Assembly: GCA_013115135.1 (NCBI GenBank)
Contig: JABANP010000157.1
Coordinates: forward strand, 1-64,000
Source: Perkinsus olseni
Taxonomy: Eukaryota > Perkinsozoa > Perkinsida > Perkinsidae
Length of the DNA: 64,000 nucleotides
Direction of reading: 5' to 3'
How positions within the stretch are numbered: position 1 is the first letter of the stretch; every line of letters starts with the position of its first letter. Below are positions 1-11,430 of the stretch, piece by piece. A model generated the notes under the pieces. The model had not been told where the DNA came from. It ran no database searches and saw only the letters and a program-made list of their open reading frames with translations. The position numbers and the translations under genes are program-made.

Positions 1-2091
1 GCTGCTAGTGGGTTTCAGAAATGTCAACAACAGTCGTCCAGCGCTCAGAACGACCCTACGTGTCGGTCCTTCTCCTGCTCATACTAGCGCTACAGTTTTA
101 CAACCCTCTCCGCCATTATCCCGAGTGCCGTTGTCTCTGTGGCGAGAGCAGGGTAGGTCACCCCGCTTTGCGGCTCCAACTCCGAGCGAGAACAGCTCGT
201 CGGCGCCTCGAACCAAGCCCACGTTACAGGTGTCGCCCAGCGTGCCTTCCCCACCGTCCGTGGCTGCACCTCCGGCCTCGAGCTCTGCCAGCCAGGCACG
301 AGATGCTCTGAGCGATCTTGCTGCTGTACGCAGGGCCGCTGAAGAGCAGCATGCCCGACTGAAGGAGGCAGGGAGACTTCCGGCAGAGACCGAAATATCT
401 CAACGGGTGGCTTGAGGGCACTGTAATTTGGCCAAGCACTCGTCAGTTGGTCATTTCAGGCTCAAAAGCTCCTGGAGGACTATCGACGCTCCGTCGACAG
501 CTCCCCTCCTCCTCCGCCGCCTGTTCACTCCGAAACTCCAGTCAGCGCTAACACGTAGCCATTAGCAGCGAGCCGACATACATCCTTTATTCCTTCGGCT
601 CAGTTATCGTCCCCGGGACGCCGTGCCTCCGTCACAGCCGATTCCCTACAATGTGAGCTCCTCCGTGCGTTCAGAGGTCAGACTGGCAGTCTTACTAACT
701 CAGGCGGATAGTCGAAAGGCTCAGCCCCGCACGCCCAGCCCCTCTCAGGCAACAGGTCAGTGGTTGGCTGCAACACGACAGGTCTGCACTATTGAACGAA
801 AACCATGCTCAGGTCCGCACGAACAGCGCGGCAATGGCCCTATCAAGTTCACCGCGGATTTCGGAGCAGTCCTTCAGCAGGCCCAGGGCCAGGGCATCGG
901 GGTGGGTCTGCTGCATCGCCCTTGTCCTGCCTGCTCATCCGCGCAGGTTATCCTCGGCGTGGGTCGGGGTGAGTTCGCCCTCCAACTCCTCAAAAGTTGG
1001 CCTGCGTCCGGTACGTCCATTATGGTGCCGCCCTTTTCAGCAATGATAGCCTAGTTGAATGGTGGGTTGTCGCTTGTAAATTATCGTTAAAAATTGATGT
1101 ATTGAATACATTGTATCACATGCTCTTACAGTGGGATCTTCGGTCACTTGCGGTCCTGTGCGAGCTTCTACCTGAAGATACTATTCTGACTTTGCACCAG
1201 TGTAATGAATGATCAATCTTTCAGCTGGCGTCTACCTCTGCGACCCCTTCATCCACATCTGGCAGGGGTATAAGGACCCCGACAACCACTCGGATAGAGA
1301 CCATCAGGTGCCGCCCGATGAGAACACCAGCGCTTCGCTCCGCTCTCTTTACAGCTCATTTTTGAAGACTTAAGGAATCGTCTAGTACCGTACGAAGGGA
1401 AGTACGTCCTCATCAGAGACTTCTCCTACTCGTGTAAGTCCACGGCGTCTCCCCTCCGGTCGATGCCTGTCTGCAGTCGCCGACACATACCGCTCGGAGC
1501 CCAACCAGCCCCCTCCAACCTTCATATACATCGATGCCAACCATGCTTATGCAGCAGTGAAACAGTGAGGCCTGCCGGTGTTGCGATGCTGTTGTCTAGC
1601 TGTGTGGAGCAGAGACCTGGAGCAGTGGTGGCCTGTGCTGGCGACTGGCGGACTTATAGCTGGCAGCACCTTCGTAGACGATGATCAGCGTAAGATTCTA
1701 GGACGGGGATATTCGTCCGTGCTCAACAACCGATCTTGATAAGCTCCCATGCGGCCACAAAATTCGACTGATTTGTGAACAGTTCACAGTGAACTCGAAG
1801 TCGTTATTACCAGACCCCAGGCAACTGTGGTGGAGAGGCTGGGGTAGAAGAAGGCGCTTCACGGCAGCCCTAGGCTCGACGTGCTCGATGACCTTCCACA
1901 CTTTTGCTCTCCTACTAGGTTCAATAGGCGTGGCCACGGCTGTCCGAGAGTTTGCCAACACCGTACAGGTGAGCGGTAGAGTGATGATGATGGCAGCGAT
2001 GGATTTATCATACTGAATCATCGCTGCTTGTCAGGCGGATCTCTATCTCACGCAGGACAGCTTGCCCTCATGGTACATGGTAAAAGGCTGA
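1..2091 (+). CDS. SAM-dependent methyltransferase (Methyltransf_24-like), 5' end outside the window
   Basis: Multi-exon gene already open at base 1. The N-terminal exons (about 2-412, 462-560, 604-750) are Pro/Ser-rich with a short charged helical stretch. They join in phase to an exon with the glycine-rich SAM-binding motif I (GVGRGEFALQLL, about 959-997). Downstream exons read GVYLCDPFIHIW (about 1225-1260), TFIYIDANHAYAAVKQ and then DLEQWWPVLATGGLIAG (about 1615-1665). This is the usual order of an acidic motif II, a His-Asp-aspartate region and a Trp-Trp/Gly-Gly element in this family. The last exon (2035-2091) ends in PSWYMVKG and TGA, a family-like C-terminus. The joins around 1010-1110 and 1800-1915 are uncertain. 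The substrate is unknown and methyl transfer is inferred from the fold. The disordered N-terminal extension is longer than the catalytic domain needs. Confidence 0.7.
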
Positions 2092-2194
2092 TGATGACGA
2101 CCATCATGGCTCGCCGTCGCTACAGTATTCTCCACTACGGTTTCGCTTTGTGTTTCGATCCAGCGCGTGTATCGTCATGTAGTGGAGTATTAAC

Positions 2195-5100
2195 ATGGAT
2201 CTTTCCTCATCCTCGTCGTCCTTCCCTCCACGGCCAGCGAGCGCCCATAGTCGAGGCGCTGCCTGCCATACTTCAGTAAGGCAATCGAGGCTGCTTACCG
2301 TCCCTCGATTCCATCAGTTCCATGCACAGGCTATGAGAGAGTCCGCGGAAGCCGTCCCTCGATGGGAAGGTACCACAAAGCATTAATCTCGGGGGATTCA
2401 TTTCACCCGCCCTCAGCGCCTCAGCGACTGGCTCATCGTTATGCGAGGCTACGCACCTCTACCAGTTCGTCGATACGTAGCACAGGCCTGGATCGCACTG
2501 ATAGTAAGTCGCCCGATGACCGTTGCTCTCCATTGAGTTCGCAGCCACATGTCTTTGTGTGTCCACTCGTGTCGCGGCTGAATCTCCCTCGGTGGCCAGA
2601 TGAAGCTCCCCGTTCTAGCGTCGAATCGTTGCCCTCCTCTGTGGGCTGCGCCCCCCGATACGCTCATCATCGCCGACCCCCGCCGTTGTCCATAAACCGC
2701 AACACCGACCACAGCGACGACGATGGCTACGGCAGCAACGCGAGTGAATTTAGTTGTTTCCCCCCTCGTCCCATTTACTACGCTCTACAGTTTCATCTCT
2801 TGAAGCATCGTCTGGTCTCGGTGGGCGGCTCCTGTCCAGCCGCAGCAGTTTCGTGATCGGAGATGACAGCGTGAGGTGGCCTCTTGACGTAGCGCTCAGC
2901 AAAGGGGTCACGTGTCATGCCGTAACCTCCTCCCATTCAGGAACCTTCTCTCAATCTTTCTACGTTCCGACGCTCGCAAAGAGCTCATACGGAGAGAGGT
3001 GAGCTCGGTGGATGAGACCTACCATACGACAGGGTTGGCTCCCGCCGAGCCCGTACTGGGCGAATAGTTCTATCGTTGATGCAGCGTTAATTTTGAGTAA
3101 AGTCACGCCGAAATCGACTGTCTCAGAAATCTCTCTGAGACGAATGAGAACTAAGCTTCTAGTCAACGGCCATCGATTCGTCATTGGCTTCTGACTCGGG
3201 ACTAACCTGCTTGGAGATGAGACAACGAGGTCCTCTAAGTTAGAGGCTCTAATGATGGTGTCTCATCTTGAGTCATCTTCGAGGAAGCTGTGAAGACATT
3301 TTATCGTTTTTATAGAAGACCACCGGGAGTATCGATCTCCCGGTCGGACTTATTATACTCAGTGCTGAACAATAGACAAGCGACATACCATACGGGCTCA
3401 CTCTCAGTCTCTGGACAATCTCTCAGGCGGCGGGGTCAGCCTCCCGTTCGGGGCCCCTCTCCGTCCATCGATTCCTCGACCGAACAGTGAAGAGAGGCTC
3501 GAGGGGGACTCCGCATCCAACGACGAGCCGCTACGGCAAACTAGCGTGTCTGTTACCAGTGATCGAGGAGAGTCGATGGGCAGTAGAAAAAACAACGCCG
3601 ATCGGCAAGATTGCTCGCCGTCAAACCTTGTAGCACCGCCGCTCGGTGCTTTCCCGCAGCAGGAATCGTACCTCAGATCGAATTTGGAGACACGGTGGTT
3701 GTTGATGCGCCTGTCAACGAGCCACCGGCCTTCACAGTGAGTGAGGACGGTACGACAGCATCCCTGCAGAATTGCGCTGATGCTGTTACTGAGCGCCATC
3801 CACCGCTATCGGAACACGCCTATAGTGACGACAAGGCAGTTCCCAGTACGTACCAGTCCATACTGTCCTTCCTAGCCCTCCTGTGGCACGCAGGTCTTTC
3901 TCGAGGGTTGAGTGCTAGTTTGCTGAAGAATGACGAGCTGACAGAGTCGAGGGTGGACTTCCTCACAGAAGAGATGCGGTCTCTCAGAGCGCAGGTGAAG
4001 ACAGTGGAGCATAGCGGACTGCATGAATCACCTCCGTCATGCACCAGCGTGAAGCGAACTCCGTCGACAACCGTGATCTCAGTCATTCTGTTCTATCCTC
4101 TATTGCCAGGTAGAGCTCGTTCAGAATCGCTTATGCGAAGACGCGTCAAGCATGACAATATTGGAACCCTCCAGCTCGAGTGAAGAGACGCCTCCTCCGG
4201 ACACAGCCGATGCGGGTGCGCCACTCAAACACGCTCCTTCTTTGAAAGAACCCAATTATCCTACCTCCGCTAGTCTCTATACCCACTTATGGTGACACGC
4301 TGGTTGCCGAAGGTTCTTCTGCAGGTACCCAATGCTCGCCGCTTATCGGTGATGCATCAACCATCACTGATGCCCCTCCAACAGCAGTCCGTAGTGTCAT
4401 GACTGATTCACGACCGGCCCTGGTGTCGACAGGTCACCACAGCGCCTTCTTCACTCTCGGGAGCTCCTTTGCTTTTTAGAAGTGCAAACGGAAGAAATAC
4501 CCAGTGTCATGCCCTCCGTGGAGGAAGAGGAGCAGGAGCGGCTAGCTGAGCAACGAGAAGCTGTAGCCGCGGAGGTGCGTATGCTGCGGATACTATCTGC
4601 CGTGCGGATAGTATTCACCAAGTGCTCGGATGGTTTTTCGTGAGAAATGCTTTCACGGCTTCCTCAATAAGGAATCTTTATTCGGGTTATTGTCCGCGCG
4701 GCAGCAATCAGTTCTGAGCCGAATCTCAATTCGTAATTCAGTCGAAGGACGGACCCCGCTACGGGGATCTTTAGGTCGCGTCGTTGGAGCGTGAGCGTGA
4801 TACCTTGGAGGAGGAAGTCGGCAAATTGACAGCTGAGGTGTCCAAGCAACGCAAGCTCATCAAAACTCAGAGTGAGGACCAATTAAGTATCGGTTGAGTC
4901 TGTGCCGTCGTGCAGGTACGACGCAGAGCATCACTGAAGCCCTCAGACATAATGGCGAGGTTAGAGCTTATCACACAGCGAACATGCGGTTGCGGAAGCA
5001 GGTCCTAGAGGTAGGTGGAAGAACAAGAGGGTAGTGTTGCATATACTCTTCTATCCGCAGCTCCGTAATGAGATGGATTCCCAGAGGCAGGTCGTCTGCG

Positions 5101-6372
5101 AAGCGGCATCAGTAGGCCTTAGAAACATCGAGGACCGCTTGATGGAGTGCCATGCGTTGGCGAATATCGATAGGTGAGCTTGTGAGCGAACGTGTCTTTG
5201 AAACGTTACGAAGCTGACGTTGTCCTTTCAGTGCTTCGGGAATAGGCTTTGCAGAGCTACTGACTGAGATAGACTCTTGTCGGAGACGGTAGCTCCGTGA
5301 AGGCGTCGTTCCCTACTGGAATAATTATCTTAGAGTGCATCGTGCTGCGCTCCAACCTGTGCCCTCTTTGACACCCAAGATGGATGACAGCGGGTCGGCC
5401 TACGCCGGCACAGCACTCTTGCAGCGGCGACCGAGCAATGCATCGGGAAGCTCAGAATCAGCGTCAATCGACAGAGGTGGGCACCGCTACTCTACGGTCT
5501 ATGCACATGTGCTAAGCAAGCCGATGTCGACGTTTCTAGGAATCCTTCAAGAGTCGACGGAGATGGCACAGACATTGCTCGGCGACCTCGTCGATATACG
5601 TCGTATGCGCTCCCATACGGCAGCCTCGCCTAACGAGCGGGCCGCGTTCAAGTCTCCTGGTGATGTTTCTTGTTTCGAGACGCTCGATAACATCGCTCAG
5701 GTGAAACGTTCCTGAGTGACGCCGGCTCAGTGACTCCTCTAGGTGGATGAATTCGATTTTACCATGATCAAGTAAGATTCTCTATTTTCTCGGTCTGTGT
5801 TGAGCACTTGAGTGCGTTCTAAGGGAATCTTAGGAAGCTGGGGAACTTCGCCTCAAAACAAAAGCAGATAACCCTACAGCTGCAAAATTCAAATGCAGAC
5901 ACAACAGTTAGGGAGGGAAACCTGACCCTGGCTCCTTATTGCGTCAAAACTGTTGACCAGGTGGGTAACCTACCGTGGGAAAATGCGAATATGAAACGGC
6001 GTTTCATAATGCGTGCGTCGCGCCCAATGCTTGCTTGTCGGCTTGGTATGACTCCGTTACAGGGTCTTGTATCAGCACGCTGCTTACAGCAGCACGGTTG
6101 GTATGAGGATGACGGAAGGGGTGCCGGTTTTCCCCCAATGGGGGACCCCCATAGGCGTACACTCGTTTCCTCGTCAAAAGGGTGCAGTCTGCTATTCTCC
6201 AGCTACTGAGACTAGCTCGAGACTTTCATCAGAGTCGGGACTTTCATCAAATCGTTTATTGAACTGTCCAACTAACAAGTTTTTACAGCTGGACGTTTTG
6301 TTCAACTTGAACAAAGTAAACGAACGTTCAGATGATGAGGGATGGGCGAGATATACTCCGTATGGGAAATAA
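2195..6372 (+). CDS. Ser-rich, coiled-coil protein with many short exons (function unknown)
   Basis: I do not recognise a family. The proposed start is the ATG at 2195 (MDLSSSSSSFPPRP). The first third is low-complexity Ser/Pro/Arg sequence and its exon joins are weak. From about 3420 the exons join phase-consistently through GT-AG introns: an acidic, Ser-rich part, then heptad-like coiled coil (LTEEMRSLRAQ about 3955-4008; EEEEQERLAEQREAVAAE about 4520-4575; LERERDTLEEEVGKL about 4780-4830; ANMRLRKQVLE about 4980-5010). A tail with a Leu-rich helix (LVDIRRMRSHTAASPNE) follows. The last intron, 5961-6288, carries an ACTAAC branch-point-like sequence at 6271-6276 and TTTTTACAG at its 3' end. 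The final exon, 6289-6372, ends in TAA. The architecture suggests a structural or cytoskeletal protein, which is inference only. The region before 3420 could belong to a separate gene. Confidence 0.6.
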
Positions 6373-7299
6373 TGTTGTGTAGGCCATTGAATCGGCACCC
6401 TTCATATCGTACATAACAGGTTTTTAGGGTATGTGTACCAGCTACACTGTAGCTCACGTGGTTTCTCTTCTCAGGTAACTCACCTGAGGTAAGGGGGTGG
6501 ATTCTTTTCTCTTGTCGGTCATGTCTTTAGAGCTTCTCGGCCCGATGAGGTGTGGAATGTTTCGTCTCGGACAGAAGGAATATTTGTGCTGAAGGACCGA
6601 AAATCACGGAATGTATGACGCGGGATTGTGATCTTATATCTGCTGCTGCCACAAGACCGCTGTGCAGACTGTTAATTGCAGTATATAGTGTAATAATTAC
6701 ATCCACTCCAGGCGCTGTCACAGCAGCAGTTGAAGTAAGATTGTATCGATAGAGCGGTGATACGGCAATGACAAGCATCTTTACAAACCAAAATAGGCGG
6801 TGCGCGAGGTTCAAACTCATAGGGCGCGCGCTTCGCTGGTGAATGAGCGCGGGTTAACGTGGCGCGCACAATATGATATGTTGGTTGGCGAACATGCCTA
6901 TGAGTGATGAATCAACATCATTTTATCTTCAATATTTCAAATTGTTCGGCTCCGTGTCACCATGGAGCAACAGAATGACCAAAGCGCCTTCGAGGTCGGG
7001 ATTGATGACAGACACGGTCAACGCAAGCGAATATACATGTAACTCTCTCCCTGTGATATGAGGGGGCTCTAGATCGCTCAAGTGCACTCGGTGTAGCATT
7101 GTGTGGCTAAGGTGTAATTAAGCACGGTTCCGGGGTCACGCAGCCACATCGCACGGGACCCCGCACGTCACTGTGATCTCGGTTCTGACATAGAGCGTTT
7201 ATACATCAGGATCTGCTATGGTCATAGTAGACGATAGCGGATCATCTGATACACGCCCTCACTCTGGTGCGATGCGAGGCGTTACCGAGACCCCGGATA
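6373..7299. other. Intergenic region
   Basis: No open frame here has protein-like composition or joins to a neighbour through good splice sites. It presumably holds the 3' UTR of the coiled-coil gene and the promoter and first exon of the next plus-strand gene; an ATG near 7218 could be its start. I see no tRNA, repeat array or mobile element. Confidence 0.4.
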
Positions 7300-7854
7300 A
7301 GATAACAGACTCCGCTTGCATCTCACTATTCGAACGGCCGACCAGCTCGAAATAATAGGAGAGCAACTTGCAGTATTACCTCGCAAACATAACGATACTG
7401 TCCTCATTCCGGTCTTCACACACCCCATTAGCTTGCTTCAGGCTTGTCTGGTGGACTGGGACTGGTGGACTGTGGTATATGGGGGTGCTACTTTCGCGAT
7501 ACCTGTTATCTTCTCCGACGGCCCCGAGCCCTCTATGATCGCTATATGCGCTACTATAATAGAGGCCTGGCTCTCGGAGTTTTCTCCTGCTTCCGCGAAC
7601 TCGATGGATGGACTACATGATAGTCGATGAGCCTGGTTGCATTCCTGGGTTCGCGCCAGTTCTAAACTGGCACAGTGGAGCCACGGTCGGCGAAGAATGT
7701 GGTACTCAAAGAAGCTGTTAGTAACAGCAGTATCGCGAAGTTTGTCCGAGTAGAAGCGAGCCAGACGGAGAATGAATCTCGCGGTGTGGGCCGCACTTAC
7801 TATAACACTATGGATCTTCCCACCAGGAAGGAGCCGGAGGTTATGTTGGAGTGA
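7300..7854 (+). CDS. Uncharacterised protein, at least two exons
   Basis: An open frame from about 7316 contains ACLVDWDWWTVVYGGATF and then a helical stretch (MIAICATIIEAWLSEF). It joins in phase across an intron (about 7622-7674, GTCGAT to CACAG) to an exon reading AKNVVLKEAVSNSSIAKF and ending in VMLE and TGA at 7852-7854. The joined frame stays open and looks protein-like, which supports a real gene. The pattern of an aspartate, two tryptophans, a Gly-Gly and a following Pro/Asp segment resembles the same region of the methyltransferase at 1-2091. It could therefore be a highly diverged relative, but no motif I was found upstream. The start is not determined. Confidence 0.35.
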
Positions 7855-8236
7855 CTTGTTGGCGCACCAAATAGCCTGTAGCGCAGTTTCGCTCCGGTTT
7901 CAAAGTCCTCGTTATTCTGGATCGTCGCTAGGGCGTTTGCTTCTAACTAGATTCCCTAGGGGAATTTCCCTTATCGATGGGCCATCGTCGATGGCCGAGA
8001 GACCCAAATCACTAACTTCCGGACCATTGACTCGAGGAGTGGCAGCGTCAGATATCAGTGAGTGCGGTGGAAGTCTCCACGTGGGATTGTCTCACTGGCA
8101 GACACGCTGCCTCAGGAACCTGAGGTTCCGAACCACCGCGAGAAATCTAAGTTTTCTATTCCAGATTCCAAAATGCCATCGATCGTGGGTGATACATAAT
8201 AAAGTCGACTGAGGTTGCACTTCCAACAGCATTACC

Positions 8237-8253
8237 TTAGTAGTAACTACTAA
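8237..8253. repeat. Short perfect inverted repeat within TAGTA-type repeats
   Basis: TTAGTAGT and ACTACTAA face each other across a single A. Related TACTACTAAGTAGT sequence follows directly to about 8268. It lies between two small plus-strand genes. It may be a simple-sequence hairpin without function. Confidence 0.6.
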
Positions 8254-8390
8254 GTACTACTAAGTAGTTTCACTATTGCCGTGAGGGATCCCGGCACGGG
8301 ATTCCCGGGCTGCTCCGATGAAGGCAGCGCTGGAGCGGAGCTTAACCGTCGGCAGTTCTAGGCGGTAATCTACCGTCGATAGCCGAAGGA

Positions 8391-8993
8391 TTGTTTTCCA
8401 GAGGCCGCGCGTTGGGTTCTTCAGAGTCTTCTCGGGATGGCCACGAAGTGTCCACGTCTTTGAGTGGCCACGGAGGCTTGTTTCTGCCCGACGCTCTGGT
8501 CCCCTGTGGACCGTCCACAGCAGATCCATACATTCCTACGGTAGAAATCATAGTTCTGGACCAGAGCGCCGAATCCTCCTCCGTCCGTCGTTCGCGGCAG
8601 CTTCAAGAAAAGGTTGCGGTGGAGCAAAACCTTCTACAGTTGAAAGTTCTGCGTTCTGCCGCAAGCCTCAGTTACGGAAACGGCTTAACACAACGCAATG
8701 CCGGAAGCATCTGATCAAACGTCACTCTGAAGAAGTAAGACTGGGTCCAGGCTTCCCCGGGATGCCGGATATCAGTGTTCCACAATTATCCTCATCAATG
8801 AAGGAGCTTTCTTGCATATTGGAGCACGGCGCTAAGTTAGCGCCGCTAACCCAAGACAATGAGTGCTCGAGTAGTTGCCTCGGTATTGTGCTTCCCCGCG
8901 CTGGAAATCCCAGCACCAAAGTGAGTTCCGATTCCAATTTTGAGAATGGGCCGTCTCGCTTGTGACTATTTGCAACTCAAGACCCAGCTCTAG
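8391..8993 (+). CDS. Small uncharacterised protein, multi-exon
   Basis: Open frames here look coding but the splicing is only partly resolved. A charged helical exon (RQLQEKVAVEQNLLQLK, about 8597-8647) can be followed by a Lys/Arg-rich exon (RKRLNTTQCRKHLIKRHSEE, about 8674-8733) that meets a good GTAAGA donor. A later exon (about 8777-8920, PQLSSSMKELSCILEHGAK) ends at a GTGAGT donor, and a possible last exon, 8982-8993, ends in TAG. One join uses an intron of only about 26 bases, and the join before the ELSCIL exon is not in phase. The true model may therefore differ. No family is recognised. Confidence 0.3.
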
Positions 8994-9056
8994 CTAGAAG
9001 ACACTCCAACGCTCAATACTCGAAAAATGAACGAAAAGACACGAATGCGCACACTT

Positions 9057-10401
9057 TCAAAGTTCCTCGTCAGGTCGGGACACCGGGCGATGCACCTGCG
9101 ACCACTTCGCCGATATGAAGTCTCCGAACGCCATGATGTGGCCGCCATCCTCTATCCATCCCGAAGCGCCTCCCTCCTTCTGATCTGCAACCAGGCTTGT
9201 CCTGCACGATCAATTCAATGAATATGACACGAATTCGGATCTCCCGATACCTTTTGGCTGCGTCGGAGTGAAGAAGGCCCTGGAGAGTTGTGTTGTAATT
9301 AGGGTAGTAGAAGTGTACCAAAGATATCCTCTCCGGAGCTTCCTTAGGTGGCATCACCTGAGGTAGGGGATGAGTATGGCGCAGCATTCGGCCCTCGTCC
9401 GGTCTACGCGATGAACTGGCGAGTAAAATTTCCCTCCGCTCATGATGGAGGCAAAGTCTCCCACGTTGACAATAATCCGGGACGCTCGATCTTTCGGCAG
9501 CGGATAAAATGTCTCCGTTCGGGGATCTTGCACCTAGGGGGAAAAGCGACAGCTTTGCCGTTATCGACGAGAACTTCTCTGAATGTAACTCGCCTGTAGC
9601 CCATCAACTCCTTCTTGCTGCAGCACAATTGTGATAAACCCCCAATCCGTATGAGGCGAACTACCAATAGTCTTCTTCCCTGAACAAGATAGTAGCCGAA
9701 TACCAGTACCGGTTCCCACCGCTGTCACCTGATCGATCATCTCCTTCTACAGCAAAATATCGGTAGATCCTCTGCAGACTTATGGATGCACCATCTGATC
9801 CACAGTTCTCGGCAAGAGCCTCCTGATCTGAACACGAAGATGCTGCTTCGGATAGCGAGCGAGCAAGTCCAACCTGAGACGTTCGCGAGGGCTTTACACA
9901 GAGCGAGGCCAAGTCTTGTAGCCTCGTTGAACCACTTGACCAACGTATAGCTGATCTTCTGCCGGAATCTTCGCGGGCCAGACATTGGGACCTTGGAGTT
10001 TGTTCGCGAATGCCCGATGAGTCTTCGGCCACTCGAAGCCATATGAAAATCCCTCCTTCATCTCCTTGAGGTCTGAGCCGCTCTCTCCGCCAAACAGGAC
10101 GTATCCGCGAGTCAAGCCACCGCTCGAGACGGAAAGCCTCTCCTTCTCTGACGCGTCGACATCGGTGCATAATCTCCGCGCACTGGAGAGCACACCGTCG
10201 ATGAAGTCGTTATCGACACCGTGGCCACGAAGGACGAACGCGCCCCCACCGGATTCGGATGCAGCGCGTAGGAGCTTCGACGCCTCGTCTTCGCACTTGT
10301 CGCCCGGGTGGTCACCGAAGCATGAGAGGTCAATCACCGGAGCTTCCCAGGACCGAGCACATACGGAAGACTACAGCGGCGAGAAGGGTAAACCAGGCCA
10401 T
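9057..10401 (-). pseudogene. 2-oxoglutarate/Fe(II)-dependent oxygenase, copy 1 (two apparent frameshifts)
   Basis: The family (isopenicillin N synthase-like dioxygenases) uses 2-oxoglutarate, O2 and Fe(II) to oxidise small molecules. Visible in order are the N-terminal DIOX_N region (VIDLSCFGDHPGDKC), an exon with the HxD iron ligands (HTDWGFITIVLQQEG, about 9600-9650), and an exon with VNVGDFASIMSGG followed by SPVHRV, which holds the distal His and the 2-oxoglutarate-binding Arg (about 9405-9480). A C-terminal exon ends in SRPDEEL and TGA at 9057-9059. Compared with copy 2, this copy has one extra base between the signal-like N-terminus (MAWFTLLAAVVF) and CARSWEAP (about 10360), and another extra base after AED (about 9945). 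Either it is a pseudogene, it starts at the internal Met at about 10337, or the sequence contains errors. All catalytic residues are intact. Confidence 0.6.
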
Positions 10402-11430
10402 GGGGAGAAATTACTCGATGCAAGCACCTCAGAATCGTCGGGAGAATCGCGAGACAGAGACATCGAGAGACATCGCTAACGCCGCTGAGAAACGCAGCAG
10501 GTATATGATCAGCCATCGCTCGCCCATCGCACAATTCGGCTTGAAGGTGACTCAGTGACTCTCCACCCATCCATCTAGCCGTAGTTCACGCTCTGGGCAA
10601 AGGACGCTTCGTCCCTCGGAGTCTTTCCAGAGAAGAACAGTTCCCCGACGGCGATATTACTGGGTTTGAGGTTCCTCACAGGACATCCCACAGAGAAATG
10701 GTAGACAAAGCCCATGTGATTGTCCTCGATTCACGTACGATTGTTAACGAGAGTCGCTGTTTGCGACCTGTGACCCGCGGACTCCAGGGCGTGGCCCACG
10801 CCGCGGGGTGATTGCCCGAACCGCTAGCACATTTAGTGCTACCGTCATTCATAAATCAAATTCATTCTGCTGTTCCCTGCAGCACTGGCAGTACCGGATT
10901 GTGTTCGGCCGAAATTTTGGACGCGTTCTTGTTCTATTTTCTCGTCAGTCGAATCAGGTACTGCGCCGCCTGACGCTTCATGTGTCACACAGGCACCTAA
11001 GTATCATATCGCTTTAATATAGTGGCGTCATAGTGTACCAGACAACAGATCATCATCGGTTGTGAATCTCACTTATCCACCTGTATTCGCTGTCCTATTG
11101 GTATTCGACCCCAGCCTGTGTTCTAAACGCCCGCGTTGGCAACTTCGGTTCATTGTTGTCAATTAGTGACTCGAGTATCCAAACTCAATGGGCGAACCAG
11201 TGCACCTCCGACGACCGATAATGCACATCGAGCATTTCGTGTATCGAGGGAAGATCCAAGGCAGTCCGCTCCAGGAGACAGCTCTGTGTCGGGCACTCCC
11301 GTTGTCGGCTGCAACGTTGAATTTTGTCGGCACTCTCGGAGCCATTCGCTTGTTACCCTCCACTGAAACTCAAGACATGCCTTCACCTAAGATATACCTT
11401 CATCTCGTGACGAAACGGACACACGCACTT
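10402..11430. other. Intergenic region between the two oxygenase copies
   Basis: Nothing convincing on either strand. It should contain the promoter of copy 1 and the 3' UTR of copy 2. The 3' flank of copy 2 (about 11401-11430) resembles the 3' flank of copy 1 (about 9030-9056), so the tandem duplication reached beyond the stop codon. Confidence 0.5.

Noticed and set aside
4585..4616. Hairpin ATACTATC/GATAGTAT in an intron of the coiled-coil gene
   Set aside because: The 8-bp stem with a 9-base loop is within what chance produces in an intron, and no context supports a function.
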